DNA of 64,000 nt, from positions 1,550,001 through 1,614,000 of the forward strand of contig CAVOTL010000005.1 of assembly GCA_963699345.1 (NCBI GenBank), in the 5' to 3' direction. A program made the position numbers and the translations under genes. The notes under the pieces were generated by a model. The model was not told where the DNA came from, made no database searches, and worked only from the letters and a program-made list of their open reading frames with translations. The first letter of the stretch is position 1. Every line of letters starts with the position of its first letter. Shown here in pieces: positions 15,312 to 25,600 of this stretch. The DNA is from Bog-756 sp963699345 (GTDB lineage: Bacteria > Actinomycetota > Acidimicrobiia > Acidimicrobiales > RAAP-2).

Positions 15312-16474
15312 GCACCCCACCCGTAGCCGTCGTCGGGGTCGGTCAGACCCACCACAAGTCCCGTCGCCTCGACGTGTCCTTCGGCGGACTCGTCCGAGAG
15401 GCCGTCTTCCGGGCCCTCGACGACGCCCAGATGACGCTCGACGACATCGACGCCGTCGTGCTGGGCAAGGCCCCCGATCTCTTCGAGGGGGTGATGAAGC
15501 CGGAGCTCTACCTCTCCGATGCCCTCGGCGCGGTGGGCAAGCCCATGTTCCGGGTGCACACGGCCGGGTCGGTCGGAGGCACCACCGCCATCGTCGCCGC
15601 CTCCCACGTCCAGGCGGGCAAGCACCGGACCGTCCTGGCCGTCGCCTTCGAGAAGCAGTCCGAGGGCAACGCCCAGTTCGCCCTGGGGAGCGGCAAGGGC
15701 GCCTCGCTCGGGGCCGGCGGCGCCTTCGCCCCGTTCATCCGCGCCTACATCCAGCGGAGCGGGGCGCCGGAGCACATCGGCTGGAAGGTGGCGGTCAAGG
15801 ACCGCCTGAACGCCCTCAAGAATCCCTACGCCCACCTCAAGATCGAGGACATCTCGATCGAGAAGGTCAGGGAGTCGCCGATGATGTGGGAGCCGACGCG
15901 GTTCCTCGAGTCGTGCCCGAGCTCGGACGGGGCCTGTGCGGTGGTCATCACCGACCGGGCCGGAGCCGACGCCGCCGCGGCGGACGGGCGTCCCCCGGCA
16001 TGGATCCTGGCCTCCTCGTCCCGCTCCGAGCCACCGAGCTTCCCCGGCCGGGATCCGGTGCGACCGGCGGCCGCGCTCCAGTGCGCCGCCGACGTGTACC
16101 GCGACGCCGGGATCACCGACCCCCGTCGCCAGATCGACACCGCGGAGCTGTACGTGCCCTTCTCGTGGCTCGAGCCCATCTGGCTCGAGGCGTTCGGCCT
16201 GGCCGAGGAGGGTGAGGGGTGGAAGATGGTCGACGACGGCACCACCGAACTCGGAGGCGCCCTCCCGGTCAATGCGTCGGGTGGTGTCCTCTCCAGCAAT
16301 CCCATCGGGGCGTCCGGCCTCCTCCGCTTCGCCGAGGCCGCCAACCAGGTCCGGGGGGCAGCCGGCGAACACCAGGTGGACGGCGCCAGGGTCGCCATCG
16401 GCATGGCCTACGGGGCCAACAACCAGTACTTCAGTACCTGGGCCGTCGCCAGCTCCCTCGATCCGATCGCGTAG
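15308..16474 (+). CDS. Thiolase-like (acetyl-CoA acetyltransferase family) protein, no canonical nucleophile
   Basis: 388 residues, starts MSTPPVAVVGVGQTHHKSRR and ends with the thiolase C-domain block VNASGGVLSSNPIGASGL. At the nucleophile position the sequence reads FRVHTAGSVGGTTA, with no cysteine. The GTG at 15308 overlaps the preceding thiolase-like gene by a GTGA. It completes a DUF35-thiolase-thiolase set, the arrangement seen in actinobacterial side-chain cleavage complexes. It may act on a steroid- or fatty-acyl-CoA; nothing in the window identifies the substrate. Confidence 0.78.
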   Translation: MSTPPVAVVGVGQTHHKSRRLDVSFGGLVREAVFRALDDAQMTLDDIDAVVLGKAPDLFEGVMKPELYLSDALGAVGKPMFRVHTAGSVGGTTAIVAASHVQAGKHRTVLAVAFEKQSEGNAQFALGSGKGASLGAGGAFAPFIRAYIQRSGAPEHIGWKVAVKDRLNALKNPYAHLKIEDISIEKVRESPMMWEPTRFLESCPSSDGACAVVITDRAGADAAAADGRPPAWILASSSRSEPPSFPGRDPVRPAAALQCAADVYRDAGITDPRRQIDTAELYVPFSWLEPIWLEAFGLAEEGEGWKMVDDGTTELGGALPVNASGGVLSSNPIGASGLLRFAEAANQVRGAAGEHQVDGARVAIGMAYGANNQYFSTWAVASSLDPIA

Positions 16475-16476
16475 CG

Positions 16477-16497
16477 GGCCGGGTGGAGTCCCCGGCC
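16477..16497. terminator. Hairpin between convergent genes
   Basis: GGCCGGG and CCCGGCC form a 7-base-pair stem with a 7-base loop in the 33-base gap between the thiolase-like gene and the convergent hypothetical gene. No U-run follows on either strand, so it would be a non-canonical bidirectional terminator. Confidence 0.4.
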
Positions 16498-16507
16498 GAT
16501 GCCGCGT

Positions 16508-17077
16508 TCAGGCGGTCCCGGAGCGGGACACCCGATCGGCCTGGCGGGAGGCCAGGCCGACGACGTCGTCCCACGTCCACCGGTCGGGGGGACCCGCCAG
16601 GCAGGTGAGGACGAGCACGGGCCCGAGCGCTCCGACCACCGTCCGGGCCCGGCGCACGACGGCCCCCCGGGTCGTGCTCTTGTCGAGGACCCACGGGTCG
16701 GGCAGGCCCGGGACCGGACGCTCGACCACCCGTTCGTCGTCGATCACCTCGTCCTCCGCCATCACCCCCACGAAGTACGTCGACACGTGGTTCCGGGCCA
16801 CCCGGGCGTCGTCCGCCGAGGGGTAGGGCACCACCTCCACCCAGGCCTCGTCCCGATCCGGGCCGGAGAGCTTGCGCCAGGCGGTCATGCCTCCCGAGTC
16901 GGGCGCGGGTCGGCTGTCCGCGCCGGCGCCGCCGGGGCGCCCGGTGGGCCACGACCGCTCCTCGACCACCCGCCAACCGCTCCCGGGCAGCTCGTCGGGT
17001 GTCAACAGCAACGAAAACGACCAGGCGGTCCGCTCGCCCTGCGGAGCCGTCGGTCCGGGGGCCACTCCGTCGGGCAT
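16508..17077 (-). CDS. Hypothetical protein (189 aa)
   Basis: No family recognised. From the ATG at 17077 the product begins MPDGVAPGPTAPQGERTAWS and contains Trp-rich stretches (AWSFSLLLTPDELPGSGWRV, DEAWVEVVPYPSADDARVA) that look like a real alpha/beta protein, with no signal peptide or membrane segment. The composition changes to Ser/Pro/Arg-rich upstream of this ATG, so longer starts are unlikely. It lies 55 bases downstream of a VOC gene on the same strand and may share its transcript. Confidence 0.6.
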   Translation of the reverse strand: MPDGVAPGPTAPQGERTAWSFSLLLTPDELPGSGWRVVEERSWPTGRPGGAGADSRPAPDSGGMTAWRKLSGPDRDEAWVEVVPYPSADDARVARNHVSTYFVGVMAEDEVIDDERVVERPVPGLPDPWVLDKSTTRGAVVRRARTVVGALGPVLVLTCLAGPPDRWTWDDVVGLASRQADRVSRSGTA

Positions 17078-17132
17078 TCCTGCAGCCTTCCAGATGCCGC
17101 CGGCGCTCGCCCGACCGGAGCGCGGACTCCGT

Positions 17133-17594
17133 TCAGGTCCGTTCCCGGGCCTCGAGGTGCTGGAGCTCGATGAGCAGAGGGAGCAGGAACCCGACATAGG
17201 CGTGGGTGAGCACGAAGTCGGTCCCGGTGCCATGGGTGATCATCTCGTCCTCCTCGATCACCGTGACGCGTCCGTCACGGGCCCCGAAGGTGCGGGCCCG
17301 TTCCACGATCTCGCGGAGTTCGGACACCGAGGCCACCTCGACGCCGATGTGGTCGAGTCGGGGAGCCCGGAGGAAATCCCCGGTCGACGGGAGGAAGTAG
17401 AGGTACTGGCGGAGCTGGCCGGTGTAGATGATCAGCGGGTTGCCCGATTCGGTCGAGTTGTCGCCTTCGGTCCAACCGAACACGGCGCCGAAGAAGTCGA
17501 TCAGGCTGGCCCGACCGACGTCGTCCAGGACGTCGGCGTCCACGCTGATGGCGACGTGGTTGAGGACGGGCCCCCCGGTCAGGTGGTCGTCCAC
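17133..17594 (-). CDS. VOC (glyoxalase/dioxygenase-like) family protein
   Basis: 153 residues with the paired beta-alpha-beta-beta-beta modules of the vicinal-oxygen-chelate fold: LNHVAISVDADVLD...FFGAVFGW in the first and RLDHIGVEVASVSELREIV in the second. The opening His and the second-module His are the usual metal-ligand positions. The C-terminal stretch YVGFLLPLLIELQHLEA is typical. It is preceded on the same strand by the debranching enzyme gene (49 bases). Function not assignable. Confidence 0.72.
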   Translation of the reverse strand: MDDHLTGGPVLNHVAISVDADVLDDVGRASLIDFFGAVFGWTEGDNSTESGNPLIIYTGQLRQYLYFLPSTGDFLRAPRLDHIGVEVASVSELREIVERARTFGARDGRVTVIEEDEMITHGTGTDFVLTHAYVGFLLPLLIELQHLEARERT

Positions 17595-17643
17595 GATGCC
17601 TCCGGGTGGTTCCGGCTCCGGAAGGTGGCGGGGCCCGGAGTCG

Positions 17644-19713
17644 TCACTTCTTCCGCCGGGTCCGCCTCGCCGGGTCCGAGGTGTCGAACCGGCCCCTGCC
17701 GAACGCGTCCATCCGCCCCCAGCGCCCGGGAATGTCGAGCAGGGCGATGCTCCCGATGCCGGCCGGGATGGCGGGGTCCACGATGAGGTGGTCGTCGAGC
17801 GGCTCGAGGCCGAGCATGGTCCGCAGCAGCAGGAGCGGGGCCCCGGTGGACCAGGCCTGGGGCGAGCAGGCCGTCGGGTACTGCACCGGATAGCGGGTCA
17901 TCGACCGCGGATAGCCGCCGAACGCCTCGGGTAGGCGCCCGTCGAAGTAGGTGGCCGCGTGGAGGATGCCGTCGGCGACCCGCGCCGCCTCGTCCTTGAA
18001 CCCGTAGCGGCGCAGGCCCCAGGCGATGAAGGAGTTGTCGAAGGGCCAGATGGTCCCCACGTGGTAGCCGATGGGGTTGAACCGCTTCTCCCCCTCGGCC
18101 AGGGTGCGGATCCCCCAGCCGGAGTACAGCCGCGGTCCCATCAGGTTCTCGACCACCCGTTTGGCCTTGGACTTGTCGACGATGCCGCTCCAGAGCAGGT
18201 GGCCGTTGTTGGACGTGAGCGTGTCGACCTGTCGGCCGTCCATGTCGAGGGCGACGGCGAAGTACCCGCCGTCGGCCACCCAGAAGTCCCGGTTGAACCG
18301 GCGCTTCAGATCGGCCGCCTCGGACTCGAGCTGCACCGCGAAGGCTTCGTCGTGCCACACCCTGCGAGCCAGCCGGGCGCCGCGCACCTTGGCGTCGTAG
18401 GCGTAGCCCTGCAGCTCGCACGTGGCGCGGGGGAACCCGGGCAGTGTTCCGTCGTGGTGGGAGATCGAGTCCCACGAGTCCTTCCAGCACTGGTTCTCGA
18501 GGCCGGTCTCCTCGTTGCGCCGCTGGTAGGCGATGTACCCGTTGCCCTGGAGGTTGGCGTACTCGTCGATCCACCGGAGCGCCGCCCGTGCCTGGGGCTC
18601 GAGGCTCCGGACCAGTCGGGTGTCGCCGGTCCAGCGCTCGTACTCGTCGAGCAGCACCACATAGAGAGGGGTGGCGTCCGCACAGCCGTAGTAGGGCGAG
18701 TGGGGACGCTCCTCGAACGCCGTCATCTCGCCGAACCGCATCTCGTGGAGGATGCGTCCCGGGTCCTCGTCGCGGAAGTCGTCGACCCGGGTGCCCTGCC
18801 GCTCGCCGAGGATCCGCAGCGTGGTCGCCGCCAGCTCCGGGGTGAAGGCGATCGCCTGCAGGCTGGTGAGGATGCTGTCCCGTCCGAAGATCGTCATGAA
18901 CCAGGGCAGTCCCGCCGCCGGCAGCGAGTGCGCCGCCAGCGTCCGGGGGGAGAACCGGAGGGCGGCCAGGTCGACGAGACTCCGGGCGTAGGTGGACCGC
19001 AGGTCCCCGTCATCGGTCTCGAGCCTCGGGGCCCGGCCGATCCACTTCTCCAAGCCGCGCGCCATGTCGTGGGTCGGGCCGGCCCGCCGGTGCAGGTCGG
19101 GCCCGTCGCCCCCCTCCAGGCCGGGCAGCACCGTGGCGACCTCCAGCACCGTCTCCCAGCTGCCGTCGGCGGCGACGGTCACCTCGAAGGTGAGGCCCCC
19201 GCCGTCCACCACCGCCGGCGCCGAGGACGTGATCCGGGTCTCGCGCCGGTAGGTCTCCCGCGAGTAGCCCAGGACGAGCGCGCCCTTCTCCACCGTCGAC
19301 CGGTACGTCCCCTTCTTGGCCAGCGCGTCCTTGACCTCGAACAGATCCGCGAAATCGCTCGCCGCCTCGATCCGCACGGTGAGGGTGACCGGCTCGAGCT
19401 TGTGGTTGAGGATCCGGATGGATTCGCGGAAGCCCGCCCCGACGTCGCGCTCCCGGATCACCGAGAGATCGGCGTCCACGTAGACGGTCCCGGTGCCGGG
19501 CACCAGGAAGAAGCGGGCCTGGAAGTAGTGCAGGTCGTCGGCCGACAGGGCGTTCAGCCGCTCCCCGTCGAGGGTGAGCACCCACGTGGACAGGAAGCGG
19601 GTGTCGAAGGAGAAGAGGCCGGTCGGATCGGTGAGGGATGCCTCGATGTCGCCGTTGCGATCGCTCACGACGAACGTGTTGCCCTCCAGGATCTGCACCA
19701 GCTGTTCGCTCAT
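17644..19713 (-). CDS. Amylo-alpha-1,6-glucosidase / glycogen-debranching family protein
   Basis: 689 residues: an N-terminal beta-sandwich of the glycogen-debranching N-domain (GNTFVVSDRNGDIEASLTDP, residues 8-27, and FDTRFLSTW) followed by an (alpha/alpha)6 barrel from about residue 240. Barrel landmarks are LPWFMTIFGRDSILTSLQ, ENQCWKDSWDSISHHDG and NPIGYHVGTIWPFDNSF, which hold the expected acidic catalytic residues. Such proteins trim alpha-glucans or oligosaccharides in the cytoplasm; no signal peptide is seen. The ATG at 19713 overlaps the SCP2 gene by 4 bases, an unusual pairing. Confidence 0.85.
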   Translation of the reverse strand: MSEQLVQILEGNTFVVSDRNGDIEASLTDPTGLFSFDTRFLSTWVLTLDGERLNALSADDLHYFQARFFLVPGTGTVYVDADLSVIRERDVGAGFRESIRILNHKLEPVTLTVRIEAASDFADLFEVKDALAKKGTYRSTVEKGALVLGYSRETYRRETRITSSAPAVVDGGGLTFEVTVAADGSWETVLEVATVLPGLEGGDGPDLHRRAGPTHDMARGLEKWIGRAPRLETDDGDLRSTYARSLVDLAALRFSPRTLAAHSLPAAGLPWFMTIFGRDSILTSLQAIAFTPELAATTLRILGERQGTRVDDFRDEDPGRILHEMRFGEMTAFEERPHSPYYGCADATPLYVVLLDEYERWTGDTRLVRSLEPQARAALRWIDEYANLQGNGYIAYQRRNEETGLENQCWKDSWDSISHHDGTLPGFPRATCELQGYAYDAKVRGARLARRVWHDEAFAVQLESEAADLKRRFNRDFWVADGGYFAVALDMDGRQVDTLTSNNGHLLWSGIVDKSKAKRVVENLMGPRLYSGWGIRTLAEGEKRFNPIGYHVGTIWPFDNSFIAWGLRRYGFKDEAARVADGILHAATYFDGRLPEAFGGYPRSMTRYPVQYPTACSPQAWSTGAPLLLLRTMLGLEPLDDHLIVDPAIPAGIGSIALLDIPGRWGRMDAFGRGRFDTSDPARRTRRKK

Positions 19714-20141
19714 CGCCGGCTCCTGGCGGTCACGGTCCGACCCTCGATGGGGTCTCGCCGCCCGGTCGACGACGGGGGGCCCGGGAAGAGGCGCTGGAAC
19801 ACCATCATGAGATGGAGGTCACCCTCCACGTCGACGGAACCCCTGAGCTGGGAGGCCATGGCGTTCTGGGTGCCCCGGATGATCTGGTCGAACAGGTGCC
19901 GATCCATGCGCACCACGGTGTCGACGTGGCCGCCCCGACGGGACGCGGTGACGGCGCCATCGGCCACCGTCACGTACCAGCGCTCGAGCTTGGGGCCACC
20001 GCGGAGGTCGAAGCGGAGGGTGCCGGACTCGCCCCGCAGGAGCGGCAGACTCCCCGCGGCCGCCAGGGCGTTGAAGAACGATCCGGCGTCCGACCAGTCC
20101 GCGTCGGACGCCGGATGCCGGGACGGAACCGACCTAGCCAC
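19710..20141 (-). CDS. SCP2 sterol-carrier-type domain protein
   Basis: 143 residues. The core GESGTLRFDLRGGPKLERWYVTVADGAVTASRRGG and TVVRMDRHLFDQIIRGTQNAMASQLRGSVDVEGDLHLMMVFQRLF-like segment match the small lipid-binding SCP2 fold (strand-rich first half, then helices and the GDL turn). It is translationally coupled (ATGA) to the debranching enzyme gene downstream. It may bind a lipid-linked or hydrophobic ligand; no partner is evident. Confidence 0.75.
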   Translation of the reverse strand: MARSVPSRHPASDADWSDAGSFFNALAAAGSLPLLRGESGTLRFDLRGGPKLERWYVTVADGAVTASRRGGHVDTVVRMDRHLFDQIIRGTQNAMASQLRGSVDVEGDLHLMMVFQRLFPGPPSSTGRRDPIEGRTVTARSRR

Positions 20142-20216
20142 GGGCTCCTCCTTCCGGACCCCGGGGTGCGCCGGGGCGTGACAGCTCTCGGGCGCCCGGC
20201 ACGTCGGGGGTCCGGA

Positions 20217-20984
20217 TCACAGCCCGGGGCTGCCCTGCATGATGCCGCCGTCGGCGAACACCGTGGTCGCCGTCAGATAGCTCGCCCCCGGGCCGGCCAG
20301 GAAGGCCACGACGCTGCCGATCTCCTCCGGTTTCGCCATGCGTCCGAGGGGGATGGCGTCGTCGAGCTTCTGCAGGGCGGCCGGGTCACCCATGGTGACC
20401 GTGTTGATCGGCGTCTCCACGGCCCCGGGCCCGACGCCGACGACGAGCACGCCGTGCGGTGCGAGCTCCACGCCCGCCGTCCGGGTCAGCATGCGCATGC
20501 CCCCCTTGGACACGCAGTAGGCGGTGTTGCCGGGCATCGGCCAGTCCTCGTGGACCGACGTGACGTTGATGATCCGTCCGCCGTCACCCTGGGCGATCAT
20601 CTGCCGGGCCGCCAGCTGGGTCCCGAAGAACGCACTCTTGAGGTTCACGTCGAGCACCTTTTGGTACTGGTCCTCGGTGGTGTCGAGGACGGAGGTGCGC
20701 GTTTCGATCCCGGCGTTGTTCACCATGATGTCGAGCCGTCCGAACGTCGACACGGCCTTCCCCACCAGCTTGTGGAGGTCGGCGACGCGGCTCACGTCGG
20801 CCTCGACCGCGGTCACCTTGTCCCCGACGTCCCGCAGTCGCTGCTCGAGGGCCTCGGTGGCGTCGCGATGGGCGACGTAGTCGATGACGATCGACGCTCC
20901 CTCGGCGGCCAGGGCCACCACGATGGCCATGCCGATCCCGGTGTTCCCACCGGTGACGACGGCCACTTTCCCTTCGAGTGTCAC
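20217..20984 (-). CDS. Short-chain dehydrogenase/reductase (glucose 1-dehydrogenase-like)
   Basis: 255 residues with all classical SDR marks: cofactor loop TGGNTGIG near residue 12, NNAG after DIMV, catalytic Ser in INVTSVHED, and the YxxxK pair in YCVSKGG. The C-terminal PLGRMAKPEEIGSVVAFLAG motif is common in glucose dehydrogenase and 3-oxoacyl reductase relatives. The GTG at 20984 follows AAGGTGG; starts further upstream add an Arg-rich tail. Substrate cannot be told from sequence. Confidence 0.85.
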   Translation of the reverse strand: MTLEGKVAVVTGGNTGIGMAIVVALAAEGASIVIDYVAHRDATEALEQRLRDVGDKVTAVEADVSRVADLHKLVGKAVSTFGRLDIMVNNAGIETRTSVLDTTEDQYQKVLDVNLKSAFFGTQLAARQMIAQGDGGRIINVTSVHEDWPMPGNTAYCVSKGGMRMLTRTAGVELAPHGVLVVGVGPGAVETPINTVTMGDPAALQKLDDAIPLGRMAKPEEIGSVVAFLAGPGASYLTATTVFADGGIMQGSPGL

Positions 20985-21086
20985 GGAGCCACCTTCCACC
21001 CATCGGGTCCGGTCCCGCACCCGTGCGGGCTGCCCGGCCCATCCTAGGCACACCGCGCCGGCCGGGCACCGGCCGCCGCACCGGGA

Positions 21087-21764
21087 TCAGCCGGTCGCCG
21101 GGCCCGGCGATGACGAGGTGATCCGACCGTCCCCGAGGCTGACCACCCGGGGGAACATCGCGACCACCTCGGGGTCGTCGGAGGCCACGACCACGATCGT
21201 CGGCCCGGCGCAGCGGTCGGCCAGGAGGGCCAGGACCCCCGACCGGTTGTCCGGGTCCAGCTCGGCCGTCGGCTCGTCGGCCACCAGCAGGGCCGGGTCC
21301 CCGGCCAGGGCGCGGGCCACCCCCACCCGCTGGCGCTCGCCACCCGACAGCTGCTCGACCGGACGCCCCGCCTCCTCCCCCAGTCCCACCGACGCCAGCG
21401 CCTCCGCACAGTGCCGGGCGATCTCGGGCGCGGGCAGCCCCCGGCACTGCAGGGGGAGCGCCACGTTCTCCTCCGCCGTCAGTCCGTCGACGAGACCGTG
21501 TTCCTGCAGGACCAGACCGACCGGGCCCGCGGCTCCGGCGCCGTCCCTTCCGTCGACCGTCACCCGGCCCCGGGTGGGGAGCACCGCCCCGGCGAGCACC
21601 AGGCACAGCAGGGACTTGCCCGAACCCGATGGTCCCGTCACCATCAGCGGCTCCCCCGCGGCCACCGTCAGATCGACGGGACCGAGCACGCGACGGCCGG
21701 CCACCTCGACCTCCACGCCGTGGAGCTGCACCACCCGTCCGGGATCCCGGACGGTGTCAGGCAT
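21087..21764 (-). CDS. ABC transporter ATP-binding protein (second ATPase)
   Basis: 225 residues. Walker A GPSGSGKS (about 44-51), signature LSGGERQRVGVARALA, and Walker B ALLVADEPTAELD are all intact. It is of the MacB/LolD type that works with FtsX-fold permeases. It overlaps the upstream ATPase gene by 8 bases and is the last of a three-gene operon. Having two different ATPases beside one permease suggests a heterodimeric motor. Confidence 0.85.
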   Translation of the reverse strand: MPDTVRDPGRVVQLHGVEVEVAGRRVLGPVDLTVAAGEPLMVTGPSGSGKSLLCLVLAGAVLPTRGRVTVDGRDGAGAAGPVGLVLQEHGLVDGLTAEENVALPLQCRGLPAPEIARHCAEALASVGLGEEAGRPVEQLSGGERQRVGVARALAGDPALLVADEPTAELDPDNRSGVLALLADRCAGPTIVVVASDDPEVVAMFPRVVSLGDGRITSSSPGPATG

Positions 21765-22650
21765 CGGGCTCCGATGTCCAGGAGCGCAGCTCGAACCCGT
21801 GCTCGGTCCGGACGACCCGCAGCATGGTGTCCGGGGGGAACAGCTCGACGACGGCCGGCGGCAGCTGCACGGACCCGGCGCTGTCGACCACCGCGAACTC
21901 CTCGCCGAGGCGCCCCTCGGCCCCCACCCGGCCGTCCCGGATGGTGACGGTCCGGGGGAACCGGGCGGCCACCAGGGGATCGTGGGTGACCAGGACCACC
22001 GTGGTGCCCAGCTCCGTGTTCACCCGCTCCAGCAGATCGATGACCTGGGCGCTCGCCTCGAGCCCGAGCTGGCTGGTGGGTTCGTCGGCGAGCAGCAGTC
22101 GTGGTCCCGAGGCCATCCCGGCGGCCAGGGCCGCCTCCTGTTGGAGGCTCCTCGGCAGGTCGGCGACCCGCCGATCGGCGATCTCCCCGAGGCCCAGCAT
22201 CTCGACCACCCGCTCGGGAGGAGACGGCCGGCGGTCCCGCCCCCGGGCCCCCTGTTGCGCGAACCACACGTTCTCGACCACCGTGGCGAACGGCAGGAGA
22301 TTGTGACGGGCGCCCTGGACCACGTGACCGATCTCCGTGGCGCGCAGGGCCCGGCGCCGGGCGTCCGACAGCTGTCCCAGGTCGTGGTCGCCGACGCGCA
22401 CCACGCCGGCCGAGGGCCGGATGAGGCCGGCCAGGAGGCGCATGACGGTGGACTTGCCCATGCCGGACGGGCCGAGCAGCGCCACCATCTCCCCGGGGTC
22501 CACGTCGAGGTCCACGCCGCGCAGGGCCACGATGTTCTCCCCGTGGTTGGGATAGAGATGCACCACGCCGCGCAGGTGGGCCGAGATGCCGCCGGGATCC
22601 CGTCCGTCCCCGCCGGTCGGCGTCGCCACGTCGCCACGGTGGCGCCTCAC
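21757..22650 (-). CDS. ABC transporter ATP-binding protein (first ATPase, with C-terminal extension)
   Basis: 297 residues. Walker A GPSGMGKST is normal, but the signature reads LPRSLQQEAALAAGM instead of LSGGQ, and the Walker B is LLLADEPTSQLG with Gln/Leu where the catalytic acidic context is usually D-P-T-S-x-L-D. This ATPase may therefore be catalytically weak and paired with the intact one. About 60 extra residues follow the H-loop (VTHDPLVAARFP). The GTG at 22650 overlaps the permease stop in a GTGA. Confidence 0.82.
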   Translation of the reverse strand: MRRHRGDVATPTGGDGRDPGGISAHLRGVVHLYPNHGENIVALRGVDLDVDPGEMVALLGPSGMGKSTVMRLLAGLIRPSAGVVRVGDHDLGQLSDARRRALRATEIGHVVQGARHNLLPFATVVENVWFAQQGARGRDRRPSPPERVVEMLGLGEIADRRVADLPRSLQQEAALAAGMASGPRLLLADEPTSQLGLEASAQVIDLLERVNTELGTTVVLVTHDPLVAARFPRTVTIRDGRVGAEGRLGEEFAVVDSAGSVQLPPAVVELFPPDTMLRVVRTEHGFELRSWTSEPDA

Positions 22651-25600
22651 GTCGAGTCCCCCAGTTGGTGCGAGGACGTCGAGCGCACGACGACGAGCGC
22701 ACCGATGACGGTCGCGGCGGCCAACGCCGCACCGAGCCCGACGATCGTCAGCGTGGTCGCCAGCCCCGCGATCCCGACATCCAGGGGCGGCCCGGTGCTG
22801 GACCCCGTTGACTCGGGCACCGAGCCGACGGCCAGCACCGTCGCCACCAGACCGGTCACCGCCCCGAGCACGAGGGCCGCACCGACCGCGAGGGCCTGCT
22901 CGAGTTCGACGGACCGGCGCAGGATCCGCGGTGGGACCCCGACGCCCCGCAAGGAGGCGAACTCCCGCCGACGCCGCCGGGCCGACACGATGACGGCGAA
23001 CGCCGTGGTGCCGACGGCGAGGACCCCGGCCACCACCGCCGACACCAGGAACAGGGAGAACGCCAGAGCGGGGCCGGTGCGGTCGAGCCCGGCCAGCCGG
23101 GACCGGGCGCTGTCGACCGCCAGCACGGTGATCCCCCGACCGGCGAGACGTCCTTCGATCCCCGCCGGCACCGTCGGGGACAGCCAGACCTCGGTGGTGG
23201 CATCCGTCATCGGTCCCGACAGGAAGCGCTCGGCCAGCCCGAGGTCGACGAGGGTCGCGTCGTCGCCCACCCGGGGCAGGGACGACGCCTGACCGACCGA
23301 CGTCGCGTTGACGGTGCCCCCGTCGAGACCCACCACCGTCACCGCCCCACCGGACTCCCGGTACCCGTCGGCCAACGACGTGGTGAGGACGGCCGGAAGC
23401 CGCTCCGGGACATCGGCCGGGGCGATCGCCGTGGGGGCCCCGTAGGCCGAGACGGTCATCTGGGAGGCGAGACCCGCACCGGACCGGACCAGGGTCGCGG
23501 TGCCGGCCGTCGTCCTCCACCGGGCCGGGTCGCCGAGGCCGGCGGCCACGGGGATCCAGGTCCCGGTGCCCGCCCGGGTGGCCAGCGACGACACCACCAG
23601 GTGCACGGCACCCGAGGTGATCGAGTCGGTGATCGGCGGTCCCCACGTCACCGACAGGTCGACCAGCCGGCACGCCGAGGGACACAGGCCGGCGAGCGAG
23701 CCCTGGTATGTGGCGGCCCCGGGGACGAGTGGACCGAGCACCACCTGCTCGGGTGTCTGGAACGCACCGTCGAACAGGTCCGCCGTCAGCTCCGGCGCCG
23801 GTCGGAGGTCGAAGTCGGCGTCGGCCGAGACACGGAGCTCGGTGCCGGACACCATGACCGACGGAGCCAGACCGTCGGGGACGAGGCGGTCCGTGGCCCG
23901 CCGGACCTCGGAGGAGGTCGTCCCGGCGGGCGGGGCCGCCACCTCGGCCATCCGGGTCGAGTCCACCGCCAACGTCGTCCCGTCCGGGGCGGCCTCGACC
24001 ACCGCCGCCATGGCCGTGCGACGACCGTCGTCGGCCGCCCGGGTGGCGGCCAGGAAGTCGACGCCGGGCCGGACGGCGACGGTCAGCACCCGGGAGGCGC
24101 CCACGGCGAACTCCGCCGCCGTGGCCCGATTGCGCCCGGCGATCGCCCAACCGCTCACGCCGAACACCGTCAACGACACGGCGACGACCACCAGCACCAC
24201 CTCGGAGGCGAACTCCGGGCGCCGGGCCACCCGCCGGGTCGCCAGGGCGACGGGCACGTGCCGGGAGTAGCGCGTCAGGGGCAGGCTGAGTCCGGCGAGC
24301 GCCGGCAGCACCCGGGCGCCCACCACCCCGACGCCCAGGGCCAGCAGACCCGGGGCGAAGGCGGCCAGCGGGTTCACCCGGCCCGGATCCGATCCGCCGG
24401 ATACGCCCGACACCACCAGCTCCGCCACGGCGGCCACGGCCAGGGCGATGGCGATGACGTCTCCGGCGATCCGCCACTTCGTGGCCACCCCACCGCCCGC
24501 TCCCGACCGACCGGACTCGACCGCCAGGGTGGACCGGCGGGCGCCGATGGCCACGGCGGCGATCCCGACCAGGCCGGTGGCGCACGCGGCCGCCACGGCG
24601 AGTGGGTCGAGCGCGGCTCCGGCACCGGGGGCGAACAGGCGGGCGGAGGTCGCCGCGGCCAGGCCCCACGCGGCCAGCAGGCCCATCGGCACGGCCAGGG
24701 CGACGACCGCCACCGGTTCGGCCAGCGCGACCGCCCACGTGCTCCGCGTCCGGTAGCCCCGGAGTTCCGCCAGGCGGAGGTCGGGCTCCCGCTCGGCGGC
24801 GGTCCGGGCGGCCACGAAGTACAGGGTGGAGACCGCCAACAGCACCAGCTGGAGGTCGACCACCAGGCCGATCGTCGTCATGACGTGCTCGGACGTGGCC
24901 GTGGTGGCGAGGAGGCCGGCCAGCCCTGTCGCACTCTGCACGCCGTGGTCCGCCAGCATCGCGTCGTGGTAGGTGACGAGCGAGGACTCGAGGCCGGCCA
25001 CCTGGGTGGCGCGCAGCGACGGGCGGTCGAGCGGGAGCTGCAACAGCGAGCCCATCGTTCCCGGGGGAGCGGCCGCGGCCACCGTCGCCGCCGAGGCGAA
25101 CGCGTCGTCGACATCGGGGAGCCGGGGCGGACCGTCGCCGAAGGGGAAGTAATTGCCGCCCCACCAGTACGGGCCCGTCGACGACGTGTCCCGGTACAGG
25201 CCGGTCACCGTGACCGGTGTCGTGCGGGCGTCCCCCGCACCGGACGACACCAAGAGGTGGGTGCCCACCCCCACCCCGAGCTCCGCCGCGCTCCGGGTGC
25301 TGAGCAGGATGTCGCCGAGGGCGTGCGGGCACCTCCCGGCGACCAGGGTGAGGTGGGCGCACGCTCCCGTCCGGTAGACGAGGTCGGACGCGTACTCCTG
25401 ATCGAACCGTGCGGACTCCACCCGGATCCCGGTGTCGTCCTGGGCGATCGGGGTGCCGAACCACGAGCCCCCGCCGGCCGGACGGGGCACGGCGCCGGCT
25501 GCCGCCGCCAGCCCCCCGGTGCCGTCGGTGGCCGACTCCGGAGTGAGCATGAGGCCGGTCTGGTCCACCGGGGCCGTTGCCAGGGAGCTGTCGAGCACCG

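Noticed and set aside
17959..20181. A 740-codon plus-strand open frame opposite the debranching enzyme and SCP2 genes
   Set aside because: It is antisense to well-supported genes and is Gly/Arg/Glu/His-rich without any domain; such frames are common in high-GC DNA.
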